From NCBI GenBank assembly GCA_964452495.1, contig CAYVMC010000003.1, forward strand, positions 51,124 to 115,123: DNA of 64,000 bases, written 5' to 3'. Position 1 is the stretch's first letter; each line of letters begins with the position of its first letter. A program made the position numbers and the translations under genes. Shown here in pieces: positions 1 to 8,212 of the stretch. A model generated the notes under the pieces. That model had not been told where the DNA came from. It searched no databases and saw only the letters and a program-made list of their open reading frames with translations. The DNA is from CALUTH01 sp964452495. GTDB taxonomy: Bacteria; Cyanobacteriota; Vampirovibrionia; Gastranaerophilales; Gastranaerophilaceae.

Positions 1-2
1 AA

Positions 3-854
3 ACTAACAAACCACAACCTATAATGTTTAAGGATGTAGGCGGTCAGGATAAAGCCATAGACATGCTTAAAAAGGGCATTCTCTATCCGTTAAAATACCC
101 GCACGCATATAAAAATACTCTGGTTAACCACGGGGCATTAATGTACGGTCCGCCAGGAACCGGTAAAACACGGCTTGCTCTAGCACTCTCAAATGAAGCA
201 GGCGTAAATTTTGTAAAGCTCAACGGACTTGAAATGGAATCAAAATGGGTAGGAGAATCAGAAGAAAACTGGAGGAAACTGTTTCAACTTGCAAAAGAAG
301 AACAACCATCCATAATTTTTATTGATGAATTTGATGCGGTTGCAAAGGCACGCGGAGGACAGGATGTATACGGGGATAAAGTTGTAAATCAGCTTTTAAC
401 TCTTATGAGTGACTTAGAAAAAGAAGGCGATCAAGTTGTTGTAATTGCAGCAACAAACAGAAAAGATATTATTGATAGTGCCATACTACGTTCCGGAAGA
501 TTCACACTGCATATCCCTGTAGAACGACCTGACGAAAAAGGATTGCAAACAATTCTTGATATTCACATGAAAAATGCAGCTGTTGATTTAGATTTAGATA
601 CAACAAAACTTGCAAAAGAATTGTATCAAAAGAAAGCAACAGGTTCAGATATTCCTGCTCTTCTTACAGGTGCGCAGACAAATGCTTATGAGCGCTGCGG
701 AATCCATAAAAAAATGGACGAAGGAACTTTTGTTCCAGAAGACTTAGATAAGGTAAAAATAATCAAAGATGACTTTGATAAAGCTGTTCAGGAATTATTC
801 GGGCAGCAAAAAACACACAAACCCATAGGATACACAAATTATAATAAAAATTAA
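3..854 (+). CDS. AAA+ ATPase, 5' end cut by window edge
   Basis: An AAA+ ATP-hydrolysing module, probably a remodelling or unfolding machine of the Cdc48/FtsH type. Counting from the first ATG at 24, Walker A GPPGTGKT lies at residues 42-49, a pore-loop-like KWVGE near 74-78, Walker B IIFIDEFD at 97-104, sensor-1 Asn at 145 and arginine-finger SGR at 157-159. The frame stays open upstream of that ATG to the window edge and no ribosome binding site precedes it, so the true start is probably outside the window; the residues just before resemble the linker ahead of a FKDVGG-type AAA domain. Only one AAA module is visible. The substrate cannot be told. A second AAA ATPase lies at 25414. Family certain, role unknown. 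Confidence 0.85.
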   Translation, partial: TNKPQPIMFKDVGGQDKAIDMLKKGILYPLKYPHAYKNTLVNHGALMYGPPGTGKTRLALALSNEAGVNFVKLNGLEMESKWVGESEENWRKLFQLAKEEQPSIIFIDEFDAVAKARGGQDVYGDKVVNQLLTLMSDLEKEGDQVVVIAATNRKDIIDSAILRSGRFTLHIPVERPDEKGLQTILDIHMKNAAVDLDLDTTKLAKELYQKKATGSDIPALLTGAQTNAYERCGIHKKMDEGTFVPEDLDKVKIIKDDFDKAVQELFGQQKTHKPIGYTNYNKN

Positions 855-861
855 AAACAAA

Positions 862-894
862 AAAGGGTTGAAATAAGTGTTTCAATCCTTTTTA
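862..894 (+). terminator. Rho-independent terminator after the AAA gene
   Basis: A 12-bp stem (AAAGGGTTGAAA with TTTCAATCCTTT, one G-T pair) around a short loop runs into TTTTT, eight bases after the AAA stop codon. The sequence from 895 to 1140 is AT-rich and shows no recognisable gene. Confidence 0.8.
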
Positions 895-1140
895 CTATAT
901 TCGCGATTATTATATAATCTGTCTGCACACAGGAATAATAAAGAAATATTATCTCATTAATAACGACCAAATATTAGCAATATTTATCAGGATAACTTTC
1001 CTGTTTTATTATAGACAATATCATAATAAGCTTATTATAATAATGAAACACGTAGAAAGAATTATTCCACAGCAAATGAGAATAACAAAACCTACGTTTA
1101 CAAGAAAACTACTAACCAGATGCCCTCACTTTATTAAACC

Positions 1141-1212
1141 CGGCGGCAACGGGATTTGAACCCGTGTCAACAGAATGAGAATCTGCTATCCTGACCCCTA
1201 GACGATACCGCT
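1141..1212 (-). tRNA. tRNA-Glu (anticodon CTC)
   Basis: The reverse strand folds as a tRNA: D-arm region CGTCTAGGGG, anticodon loop with CTC, T-arm ACGGG-TTCAAAT-CCCGT, discriminator G. The CGTCTAG D-arm and CTC anticodon identify glutamate. CCA is not encoded. With these ends, pair 1-72 would be A-C and 6-67 a T-G wobble, so the exact 5' end is slightly uncertain. Confidence 0.88.
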
Positions 1213-1373
1213 TCGGTAGTTTTATTTTAAAACAATGATATTTATTTTTCAATAAATTTAATTAGCTCTTATTTATTTAGCAAATATTACTATAAATACG
1301 ATGCAGGTTATGTTAGTGACTGTATAGACAAAAAAAATTTACTTGATAAAATAGAAAGTAAAAGAGGTTTATA

Positions 1374-1616
1374 ATGGATAAAATTGTTAAAATAGCTTGG
1401 GATTTAAATGAAAAATCCGAAAATAGATATGAATTAGTATATGAAATTGCCGAACTTGCAAAAAAACTTGTTGATGAAACACAAATGAAAAAAGAACGTG
1501 AAGATTTTGGCGGATTCGAAGAAGTATCTGACAGTTCATATAAAAAAGAAAATCCGATTGAGCATGCTATTATGGTTAAAGCTTCTGAATCTGACGATGA
1601 AGGACTTATCGGTTAA
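1374..1616 (+). CDS. rpoZ: Small protein resembling RNA polymerase omega subunit
   Basis: An 80-residue acidic protein. The stretch RYELVYEIAELAKKLVDE (about residues 18-35) followed by a KENPIEHAI segment (58-66) follows the omega pattern, in which an R-[YF]-x-L helix packs on beta' and a KP-x-x-A-I element comes later. Omega stabilises the RNA polymerase core and assists beta' assembly. The start has an AGAGG binding site about eight bases upstream. It is a single gene between tRNA-Glu and punA with no operon partner. The call rests on short motifs; it could be another small helical protein. Confidence 0.55.
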   Translation: MDKIVKIAWDLNEKSENRYELVYEIAELAKKLVDETQMKKEREDFGGFEEVSDSSYKKENPIEHAIMVKASESDDEGLIG

Positions 1617-1774
1617 ACTTCAATAAAAATTATCTTGTATCAAACAACAACCAAAATAGAAAAATATTAATTTATCTGGCTGAAATTTTTAATAATGTAT
1701 TTTTACTGTATTAGCAGTAATTTCAGTAGTATAAAGGATTGAGTATTATAATATACAGGAGAGATAATTACGTT

Positions 1775-2578
1775 ATGCAGAATACCGTGTTATTTATAAA
1801 AGATAAAATCGGTGATTTTTTACCAGAAGTCGGAATTATCTTAGGTTCTGGTTTAGGAGTACTCGCTGATGATTATTGTGAAATAGCTATACCTTATTCT
1901 GATATTCCTGGATTTACAGCAGCTACTGTTGCAGGACATAAGGGGCGTCTTGTGTTTGCGGAAATTTGCGGTAAAAAAGTTGTAATGATGCAGGGACGTT
2001 TCCATTTTTATGAAGGACATCCGATGGAAACAGTTGTATATCCTGTTAAAATTATGAAACAGCTCGGAGTTAAAACTCTTATTATAACAAATGCTGCAGG
2101 CGGCGTAAATATTGATTTCAAACCTTCTGATTTAATGATTATAACAGACCATATTAATTTTATGGGTACAAATCCATTAATCGGTGTTAATGATGATACT
2201 CTGGGAGTAAGATTTCCTGATATGAGTGAAGTTTATTCAAAAGAACTTATTGCACTTGCAGATAATTGCGCACAAAAGCTTGGGATTGAAATAAAAAAAG
2301 GTGTTTATATGGCTCTTACAGGGCCATCTTATGAAACACCTGCTGAAGTTAAGATGGCGCGTATTCTTGGAGCTGATGCGGTAGGAATGTCAACAGTGCC
2401 GGAGGCAATAACCGGTCATTATTGTTCAATGAATGTAATGGGTATAAGTTGTATTTGTAATCAGGCTGCAGGAGTTAGTACAACAAGACTTACCCATACA
2501 GAAGTAATCTCTGCTGCTAATATGGCTAAACAGAAATTTGTCACACTAATACTTGCAATTTTAAAGAACTTGACATAA
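1775..2578 (+). CDS. punA: Purine-nucleoside phosphorylase
   Basis: Trimeric-class phosphorylase that splits purine nucleosides with phosphate into base plus (deoxy)ribose-1-phosphate, for cytosolic purine salvage. From the chosen ATG: the phosphate-binding GSGLG at 24-28, AGHKGR at 53-58, the RFHFYEGH block at 75-82, then TNAAGG, GPSYETPAE and the base-pocket segment VGMSTVPE. The 267-residue length is normal. I chose ATG 1775, preceded by GGAGAG, over an upstream TTG at 1739 that would add 12 atypical residues. It stands 11 bp before speB and starts the tight run punA-speB-ligA. Confidence 0.93.
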   Translation: MQNTVLFIKDKIGDFLPEVGIILGSGLGVLADDYCEIAIPYSDIPGFTAATVAGHKGRLVFAEICGKKVVMMQGRFHFYEGHPMETVVYPVKIMKQLGVKTLIITNAAGGVNIDFKPSDLMIITDHINFMGTNPLIGVNDDTLGVRFPDMSEVYSKELIALADNCAQKLGIEIKKGVYMALTGPSYETPAEVKMARILGADAVGMSTVPEAITGHYCSMNVMGISCICNQAAGVSTTRLTHTEVISAANMAKQKFVTLILAILKNLT

Positions 2579-2589
2579 AGGAGGGTGTA

Positions 2590-3426
2590 ATGCTTTCAGG
2601 ACCTTTTCTAGATAAAAACTGGATAGGACAAAATCCGGATTATCAAACGTCAGATATTGTACTACTCGGACTGCCGTTTGATGGAACAGTAACAAATCGT
2701 TCAGGTTCAAGATTTGCACCACAGCAAATCAGGTTTGCAAGCTGGGGGTTAGAAGACTATTCACCATATTTTGATAAGCATCTTGAGGATTGCAATTTTC
2801 ATGATGCAGGTGATTTAGAATTCCCTATCGGAAATACAGTGGGTTCACTTGATTTGATTGAAAAAAATGTTGAAGAAATATACAAAGACGGAAAACGTGT
2901 ATTCGGTATTGGTGGCGAACACCTTGTAACACTACCTGAAATTAAGGCATTAAGCAAATTTTATAAAGATTTTGCAATAATTCATTTTGATGCGCATACA
3001 GATTTAAGAGATGAATATTTAGGACAAAAACTTTCTCACAGTGCAGTTATTAAACATTCTGCTGAAATTGCCGGTTTTGAGAACCTTAAACAAATTGGTA
3101 TTCGCTCGGGACTTAAAGAAGAGTTTGATATTATGAAAAAGCATAATACTCTTGTAAAAGAATACTCACAACTTGATTGTATAAAAGATAAACCGGTATT
3201 TGTAACGGTAGATTTAGATGTCCTTGATACTTCTATAATGCCCGGAACCGGTACTCCGGAGGCTGGCGGATTTACTTTTAATGAACTTTTAGGCTGGTTT
3301 AGGTATCTAAAAGACTTTAATATTATAGGTGCAGATGTTGTGGAGCTTGCTCCGGATTATGATGCAAGCGGAGCATCAACTGCTGTTGCGGCTAAAGTGA
3401 TACGTGAACTTTTAATGGTGATGTAA
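2590..3426 (+). CDS. speB: Agmatinase / arginase-family ureohydrolase
   Basis: Binuclear manganese ureohydrolase, most likely agmatinase (agmatine to putrescine plus urea) in polyamine synthesis. All six expected metal ligands are visible: H111 in GGEH, D134/H136/D138 in HFDAHTD, and D208/D210 in VDLDVLD. The 278-residue length suits bacterial SpeB. A strong binding site, AAAGGAGGG, precedes the ATG. The stop overlaps the ligA start by one base (taATG), implying translational coupling. Agmatinase versus another ureohydrolase cannot be settled from sequence alone, and no arginine decarboxylase gene is in the window. Confidence 0.85.
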   Translation: MLSGPFLDKNWIGQNPDYQTSDIVLLGLPFDGTVTNRSGSRFAPQQIRFASWGLEDYSPYFDKHLEDCNFHDAGDLEFPIGNTVGSLDLIEKNVEEIYKDGKRVFGIGGEHLVTLPEIKALSKFYKDFAIIHFDAHTDLRDEYLGQKLSHSAVIKHSAEIAGFENLKQIGIRSGLKEEFDIMKKHNTLVKEYSQLDCIKDKPVFVTVDLDVLDTSIMPGTGTPEAGGFTFNELLGWFRYLKDFNIIGADVVELAPDYDASGASTAVAAKVIRELLMVM

Positions 3427-5396
3427 TGCCTATAGATATTGAGATTTTGAGAGAGAAAATAAACCGTGCAAATTATGAGTATTATGTACTTGATAATCCT
3501 TCAATCAGTGATTACGAGTATGATACGCTCTTTGCCGAACTTAAAAAACTGGAAGAAGAAAATCCTTACTTAATTACTCCAGACAGTCCTACACAGCGTG
3601 TGGGTGGTATTAGCGAGAAATTCGAAGAACACAAACACAAATATCGGCTTTACAGTCTGGATAATACTTATAATGAAGAAGAGTTAATCAAGTGGTATGA
3701 ACGTGTTATAAAAGAATGCGGCAATGGCCAGGAACTTGTTTGCGAACTTAAAATAGACGGGCTTGCAATGGCATTAAGTTATGAAAATGGTCTGTTTGTC
3801 CGCGGTGTAACCCGTGGAGATGGGATTATCGGTGAAGATATTACAAATAACTTAAAAACCGTACATGCAATACCGCTTAAACTTTTTGAACCTGTAAACA
3901 TTGATGTACGCGGCGAAGTATACATGCCTAAAGAAGCCTTTGAAAGACTTAACGAGGAAAATGCACAAAATGGAGAAAAACTATTTGCTAACCCCAGAAA
4001 TGCGGCAAGCGGTTCTATTCGTCAGCTAGACAGTACTATTACTGCTAAAAGAGATTTGTCATTTTTTACCTATACGGTAATTTTTGAAGGTGAAAATCCG
4101 ATTAAAACACATTGGGAAGCTCTTGAGTACATAAAAAAACTTGGATTTAAAGTCAATCAGAATATCCGTCTAGTCAAAGATATTTACGGCGCAATTGAGT
4201 ACTGTAAAGAGTGGGAAAGTAAACGCTTTGATTTAGGATATGCAACTGACGGAGTTGTTATAAAAGTAAACAATCTTTCCTGTCAGCAGGAAATGGGTTA
4301 TACTGCCCGCGCCCCGAAGTGGGCAACCGCATTTAAGTTTCCTCCGGAAGAAATCACTACAACGTTAAAAGATATAGAATGGGGTGTAGGCAAAACTGGT
4401 GCGGTGACTCCTGTTGCAATATTGGAGCCTGTACTTCTTGCCGGAAGTACCGTTTCAAGGGCAAGTCTGCACAATTTGGATGAAATAAAACGGCTTGATA
4501 TACGTATTGGGGACAAAGTTCTTATTAAAAAAGCTGCTGAAATCATACCTAAAGTGATAAAATTTGTTGATGACGAAAATCATAACAAATTACCTGTTTA
4601 TGAAATGAAAATGGTTTGCCCTGATTGTGGAGCTTCATTGCAGACTAGAGAAGGCGAAGTAAACTTGTACTGCCCAAATCCTGATTGTCGTTCAGTTATG
4701 CTTGCAAAACTTGAATACTGGGTTTCAAAAGAAGCAATGGATATTGACTTTGTAGGACCATCGTTAATAGAACAATTATATGACAGAAAAATGGTTTTGA
4801 CACCTGCCGATTTTTACAGATTGTCAAGACAGGATTTGATGCAATTAGATTTAATCAAAGAAAAATCTGCGGAAAATATTTTTACTTCAATCTCAAACAG
4901 TAAATCACGACCGCTTGCACGTTTTATAACAGCACTTTCAATCAGGCATGTCGGAAAAGAAACAGCAGATATTCTGGTTAACGAACTCCGTACTCTGGAA
5001 AAAATTCGTACTGCATCAATAGATGAACTTGCGGCAATTGAAGGAATTGGAGAAAAAATTGCAAATACTATCTGGGAATTTTTCCAAAAGGATGATAATA
5101 TAAAATTAGTAAATGAACTTTTATCCTTAGGTGTAATTCCGAAGGAGGGCGAACAAAAAATTTCAAATAAGCTTGAAGGTAAAACATTTGTTTTGACTGG
5201 GGCTTTATCAACAATGACAAGAGATCAAGCAGAAGAGAAAATAAAACAAATGGGAGGAAAAGTATCTTCTTCTGTGTCCAAGAAAACATCCTTTGTCATA
5301 GCTGGAGAAAATGCAGGTTCAAAATATGAGAAAGCTAAAAATTTAGGTGTTATAATATTAACGGAACAAGAATTTTTGGAAATGGTAGGCGGTTAA
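3426..5396 (+). CDS. ligA: NAD-dependent DNA ligase
   Basis: Seals DNA nicks using NAD+, joining Okazaki fragments and repair gaps. Full 656-residue layout: N-terminal Ia and adenylation domain with the AMP-accepting lysine K109 in the KIDG motif, OB fold, four-cysteine zinc finger (C398, C401, C416, C421), helix-hairpin-helix repeats (about 430-580) and a C-terminal BRCT domain (about 583-656). It is coupled to speB by a one-base overlap and followed two bases later by a small membrane protein gene. Nothing is missing or unusual. Confidence 0.97.
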   Translation: MPIDIEILREKINRANYEYYVLDNPSISDYEYDTLFAELKKLEEENPYLITPDSPTQRVGGISEKFEEHKHKYRLYSLDNTYNEEELIKWYERVIKECGNGQELVCELKIDGLAMALSYENGLFVRGVTRGDGIIGEDITNNLKTVHAIPLKLFEPVNIDVRGEVYMPKEAFERLNEENAQNGEKLFANPRNAASGSIRQLDSTITAKRDLSFFTYTVIFEGENPIKTHWEALEYIKKLGFKVNQNIRLVKDIYGAIEYCKEWESKRFDLGYATDGVVIKVNNLSCQQEMGYTARAPKWATAFKFPPEEITTTLKDIEWGVGKTGAVTPVAILEPVLLAGSTVSRASLHNLDEIKRLDIRIGDKVLIKKAAEIIPKVIKFVDDENHNKLPVYEMKMVCPDCGASLQTREGEVNLYCPNPDCRSVMLAKLEYWVSKEAMDIDFVGPSLIEQLYDRKMVLTPADFYRLSRQDLMQLDLIKEKSAENIFTSISNSKSRPLARFITALSIRHVGKETADILVNELRTLEKIRTASIDELAAIEGIGEKIANTIWEFFQKDDNIKLVNELLSLGVIPKEGEQKISNKLEGKTFVLTGALSTMTRDQAEEKIKQMGGKVSSSVSKKTSFVIAGENAGSKYEKAKNLGVIILTEQEFLEMVGG

Positions 5397-5398
5397 AT

Positions 5399-5845
5399 AT
5401 GAAACAAAAAAATAAATTAAAGCCTGATAAAAAAGTAAAAATGATAGAAATACGTGGAATCAGCGGCTTGTTAAAGTTAGGATTTATCGGAGTTTGTCTT
5501 GTGGCAGGCTTTGGTGTTTTTCCGGGTTTTGCTCTTATGCTGTTGTGGAACTCATTTATAGCTGCAAATACGCCCATTCCATCCATAGGAATTCTACAAG
5601 GTTTACTTTTGTACGGAATATCTGTTGTTATTTATTTACTTCACAACCGTCCTAAATTCTCTATCTCTTGTGGTGCTTTTAAAGATTTATCCGATGAGGA
5701 ACTTGATAGAATTATTACGAAAGCAAAACTTGATGCAGAAAAAAGGATGACAATGTCTGGTTTTGATTTTTTCCAGAGTAAACTGGAAGAAATGGAAAAA
5801 TCACAAAAAGAAGAACTTGAAGAAAAAGATAAAAAAGAAATTTAA
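5399..5845 (+). CDS. Small two-helix membrane protein, unknown function
   Basis: A 148-residue protein with a lysine-rich start, two hydrophobic helices (about 27-52 and 62-82) and a charged C-terminal half (about 98-148) rich in Glu and Lys that looks like a coiled coil. The short loop between the helices suggests a hairpin with both tails on the same face, probably cytoplasmic given the N-terminal lysines. I do not recognise the family. It starts two bases after ligA and lies 11 bp before the sigma factor gene, so it is probably co-transcribed with both. Confidence 0.7.
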   Translation: MKQKNKLKPDKKVKMIEIRGISGLLKLGFIGVCLVAGFGVFPGFALMLLWNSFIAANTPIPSIGILQGLLLYGISVVIYLLHNRPKFSISCGAFKDLSDEELDRIITKAKLDAEKRMTMSGFDFFQSKLEEMEKSQKEELEEKDKKEI

Positions 5846-5856
5846 AAGGAATAATT

Positions 5857-6654
5857 TTGAGTAATAAAAAAATACAAGAAAAAAATATTGATGAATCATT
5901 AGAACAATGGCTTACAAGTTATCGGCAAAGTAATAATGATAACGAGCGTGCCAAGTTAAAAACACTTATTGTCACTGCAATGATGTCAAAAGTAAGAAAG
6001 ATTGCAAAGACAATTGCCAGACGGGATTACGACCCAGTAGAGGATCTTGTACAGGCAGGTGCTATAGGGCTTATTAAAGCAATAGATAATTTTAAACCAG
6101 AATTAAGTAAAAATTTTAGAATTTATGCCGGTTATTTAATAATTGGTGAAATGAGACACTATATAAGGGATAAAATGTCTCTAATCCGTGTTCCCAGAGA
6201 AATTCAGGAACTTGCATACCGTATTAACAGTTTTGTTACAGAAGTTTCTGATGATTACATTGATAACTTGACCCAGCAGAATATTGCAGAAGCTCTCAAT
6301 GTTCCTGTTAAAAAAGTAGGGTACGCTATGGAAATGGATCGGCGTAAAAAAACTGTATCACTTGACCATATCTATGATAAGCACAATCAAAATATTCCGT
6401 TTGAAGATATTATAGGTACTGATGATTACAAATTTACATCAGAATCCTATGACCAGAAAATTATTTTAAATGAAGTAATTGAAAAGCTTCCTGATGATTT
6501 GAAAGAACTTATTTATCTTTACTACCATGAAGATTTATCGCAAAAACAAATTGCAGAACGATTACAACTTTCACCTATGAGAGTATCAAGACGATTAAAA
6601 AAAGCATTTGATATGCTCTACTCGTTGATTACCAAAGAAAAAAGGGTTGTGTAA
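5857..6654 (+). CDS. Alternative sigma factor, SigF/SigB/SigG type
   Basis: RNA polymerase sigma-70 family, group 3. Region 2 spans about 62-106 (DLVQAGAIGLIKAIDNF, then GEMRHYIRD, the hallmark of Bacillus SigB/SigF and cyanobacterial SigF). Region 3 follows at about 112-170 and region 4 at about 205-252, with the helix-turn-helix LSQKQIAERLQLSPMRVSR. There is no region 1.1. The start is a TTG six bases after AAAAGGA; no ATG fits. The stop overlaps the pilD start by one base. Known: SigF in Synechocystis controls type IV pili. Inference: this factor may do the same here. No anti-sigma factor gene is adjacent. Confidence 0.92.
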   Translation: MSNKKIQEKNIDESLEQWLTSYRQSNNDNERAKLKTLIVTAMMSKVRKIAKTIARRDYDPVEDLVQAGAIGLIKAIDNFKPELSKNFRIYAGYLIIGEMRHYIRDKMSLIRVPREIQELAYRINSFVTEVSDDYIDNLTQQNIAEALNVPVKKVGYAMEMDRRKKTVSLDHIYDKHNQNIPFEDIIGTDDYKFTSESYDQKIILNEVIEKLPDDLKELIYLYYHEDLSQKQIAERLQLSPMRVSRRLKKAFDMLYSLITKEKRVV

Positions 6655-7610
6655 TGTTTAATCCCGATACTTTGGTTATTATTTTCATCGCCGCTGTTGG
6701 ATTATGTTTTGGCAGTTTCTATAATGTAGTAATCTTACGGGGGTTAAGCGGGGAAAGTATTGCGTTCCCAGGTTCTAAGTGTCCAAAATGCAATACTCCA
6801 TTAAAATGGTGGCATAATATACCCGTTATTTCATACTTGTTTTTAGGCGGTAAATGTGCATTTTGCAAATGTAAAATCAGTATTCAATACCCGATTGTAG
6901 AACTTATATCAATGCTATTATTTATAATTGCATATATAAAATGGGGATTAACAGTTAAAACGTTATTTGCAATTATTCTTTTCTCATTATTTCTTATAAC
7001 AACAATAACAGATATATTAGAAAGAGTCATTTTAACTCACCATGTATACATTCTGGGAGTATTAGGACTTATTTATTCTATAATTGCTATATTTTATCCT
7101 GAATTTGTAACTGTTTTTTATCTTGGGCAAAATCCATTTTTAATAGCTATATTAGGCATACTAACCGGAGTTTGTGTTATGGAAATTCTTGCAAGAAGCG
7201 GATACTTAATTGCAGGTACACGAGCATTCGGAGAAGGTGACTCTTATATTGCAGGTGCGCTTGGTGCAATATTTGGCTGGAAATATACTTTAATAATACT
7301 TGCTGGAGGATTTGTTCTTCAATTCCTCATTTCACTGCCACTCTTTTTGATAAATACATACAGGCAAGGTAAAAAATTTACAGTTATAGAGTTTATACTA
7401 TTTATAACACTCGCCTCTATTATGTGGTTTGCGGGAAATCAAATGGAAACAGTTATATACTTAAGCGGACTTGCACTGCTTGTACTTATCGCACTTCACT
7501 TAATAAGAAACATTGTTCGGGATATTAAAACACCATCAGGTTGTACATACTTACCATATGTGCCGGCAATGATTGTTACAGCATTTACAGGTATGTTGCT
7601 ATGGTTTTAG
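6654..7610 (+). CDS. pilD: Prepilin peptidase (type IV leader peptidase)
   Basis: Membrane aspartyl protease that cleaves, and often N-methylates, type IV prepilins and pseudopilins at the inner face of the membrane. Residues 17-30 carry the typical GLCFGSFYNVVILR start. A zinc-binding cytoplasmic loop has CxxC pairs C43/C46 and C68/C71. The catalytic aspartates are D120 (in TTITD) and D196 (in GEGD); the residues after GEGD are S-Y rather than the usual D-x-K. About eight membrane segments, 318 residues. Coupled by taATG to the sigma factor. No pilin genes lie in the window. Confidence 0.93.
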   Translation: MFNPDTLVIIFIAAVGLCFGSFYNVVILRGLSGESIAFPGSKCPKCNTPLKWWHNIPVISYLFLGGKCAFCKCKISIQYPIVELISMLLFIIAYIKWGLTVKTLFAIILFSLFLITTITDILERVILTHHVYILGVLGLIYSIIAIFYPEFVTVFYLGQNPFLIAILGILTGVCVMEILARSGYLIAGTRAFGEGDSYIAGALGAIFGWKYTLIILAGGFVLQFLISLPLFLINTYRQGKKFTVIEFILFITLASIMWFAGNQMETVIYLSGLALLVLIALHLIRNIVRDIKTPSGCTYLPYVPAMIVTAFTGMLLWF

Positions 7611-7884
7611 AACCTTAATAACAGAAAACGGGACTTTCTTTCTCGGCGGCATTAAACGAGTCTACGAACAAAGACTCACGCTTTGTCCTCCGCTCTCTGC
7701 CGCCTCGCGCTCGAACCTTAACAATGCTACGCATTGGGGGTTCTCGTCCCAACAAAAAAGCGCCACAGCGCTTTGTTTATTAGCGGGAGACGGGACTCTC
7801 TTTCTCGGCGGCATTAAACGAGTCTACGGACAAAGACTCACGCTTTGTCCTCCGCTCTCTGCCGCCTCGCGCTCGAACCTTAAC

Positions 7885-7984
7885 NNNNNNNNNNNNNNNN
7901 NNNNNNNNNNNNNNNNNNNNNNNNNNNNNNNNNNNNNNNNNNNNNNNNNNNNNNNNNNNNNNNNNNNNNNNNNNNNNNNNNNNN
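7885..7984. other. Assembly gap of 100 N
   Basis: A run of exactly 100 N, the conventional placeholder for unknown length. Both flanks belong to the same 162-bp repeat unit: the left side stops at GAACCTTAAC and the right resumes at TCGTCCCAAC. In the intact unit only 21 bases separate these points, so the real gap is about 21 bp plus a whole number of repeat units. Confidence 0.95.
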
Positions 7985-7994
7985 TCGTCCCAAC

Positions 7995-8014
7995 AAAAAA
8001 GCGCCACAGCGCTT
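7995..8014 (-). terminator. Terminator after tRNA-Gly
   Basis: Perfect 6-bp stem AAGCGC/GCGCTT with a four-base loop, followed on the reverse strand by TTTTTT, starting nine bases beyond the tRNA 3' end. The same hairpin recurs in the next repeat unit near 7757-7776. Confidence 0.8.
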
Positions 8015-8022
8015 TGTTTATT

Positions 8023-8094
8023 AGCGGGAGACGGGACTCGAACCCGCGACATTTTGCTTGGGAAGCAAACATTCTACCACTGAATTACTCCCGC
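8023..8094 (-). tRNA. tRNA-Gly (anticodon CCC)
   Basis: Reverse strand: acceptor GCGGGAG pairs with CTCCCGC, anticodon stem TTTGC/GCAAA around TTCCCAA (anticodon CCC), T-arm CGGG-TTCGAGT-CCCG, discriminator T, no encoded CCA. It reads GGG glycine codons. Its 3' 16 bases are repeated downstream in the 162-bp array. Confidence 0.93.
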
Positions 8095-8212
8095 AATTCA
8101 TACACTTATTCTAGCATAAAAAACAAAAATTAAAAAATTAAATTATTATCCATTCAAATTGGTTACTATAAAAAACTGCCACACTTCAATTTCACCATGC
8201 AATTCTAAGCAG

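Larger units (their letters stand above)
7611..8022 (-). repeat. 162-bp tandem repeat carrying the tRNA-Gly 3' tail
   Basis: Two near-identical units (GGGACT at 7630 and at 7792, exactly 162 bp apart; 91 of 93 bases match over the comparable part) continue across the N gap into the tRNA-Gly gene. Read on the reverse strand, each intact junction begins with the last 16 bases of tRNA-Gly, then a terminator hairpin, then a structured segment. The most distal copy of the tail (7611-7629) is degenerate. Within a unit, an outer stem GGCGGC/GCCGCC (7807-7812 with 7861-7866) encloses an 8-bp stem GGACAAAG/CTTTGTCC (7828-7835 with 7843-7850). The true copy number is hidden by the gap. No credible protein is encoded. 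Confidence 0.85.

Noticed and set aside
7630..7884. CRISPR-like array
   Set aside because: The unit is 162 bp with no spacer/repeat alternation, and no cas genes are in the window.
7573..8133. Open frames through the 162-bp repeat and tRNA-Gly, including one on the reverse strand rich in Arg that reads SRVRVPSP
   Set aside because: They depend on the N gap and on translated tRNA sequence; SRVRVPSP-type strings are a familiar artefact of tRNA 3' ends. An analogy with the Arg-rich Tpr peptide of E. coli tyrT was considered, but there is no start with a binding site.
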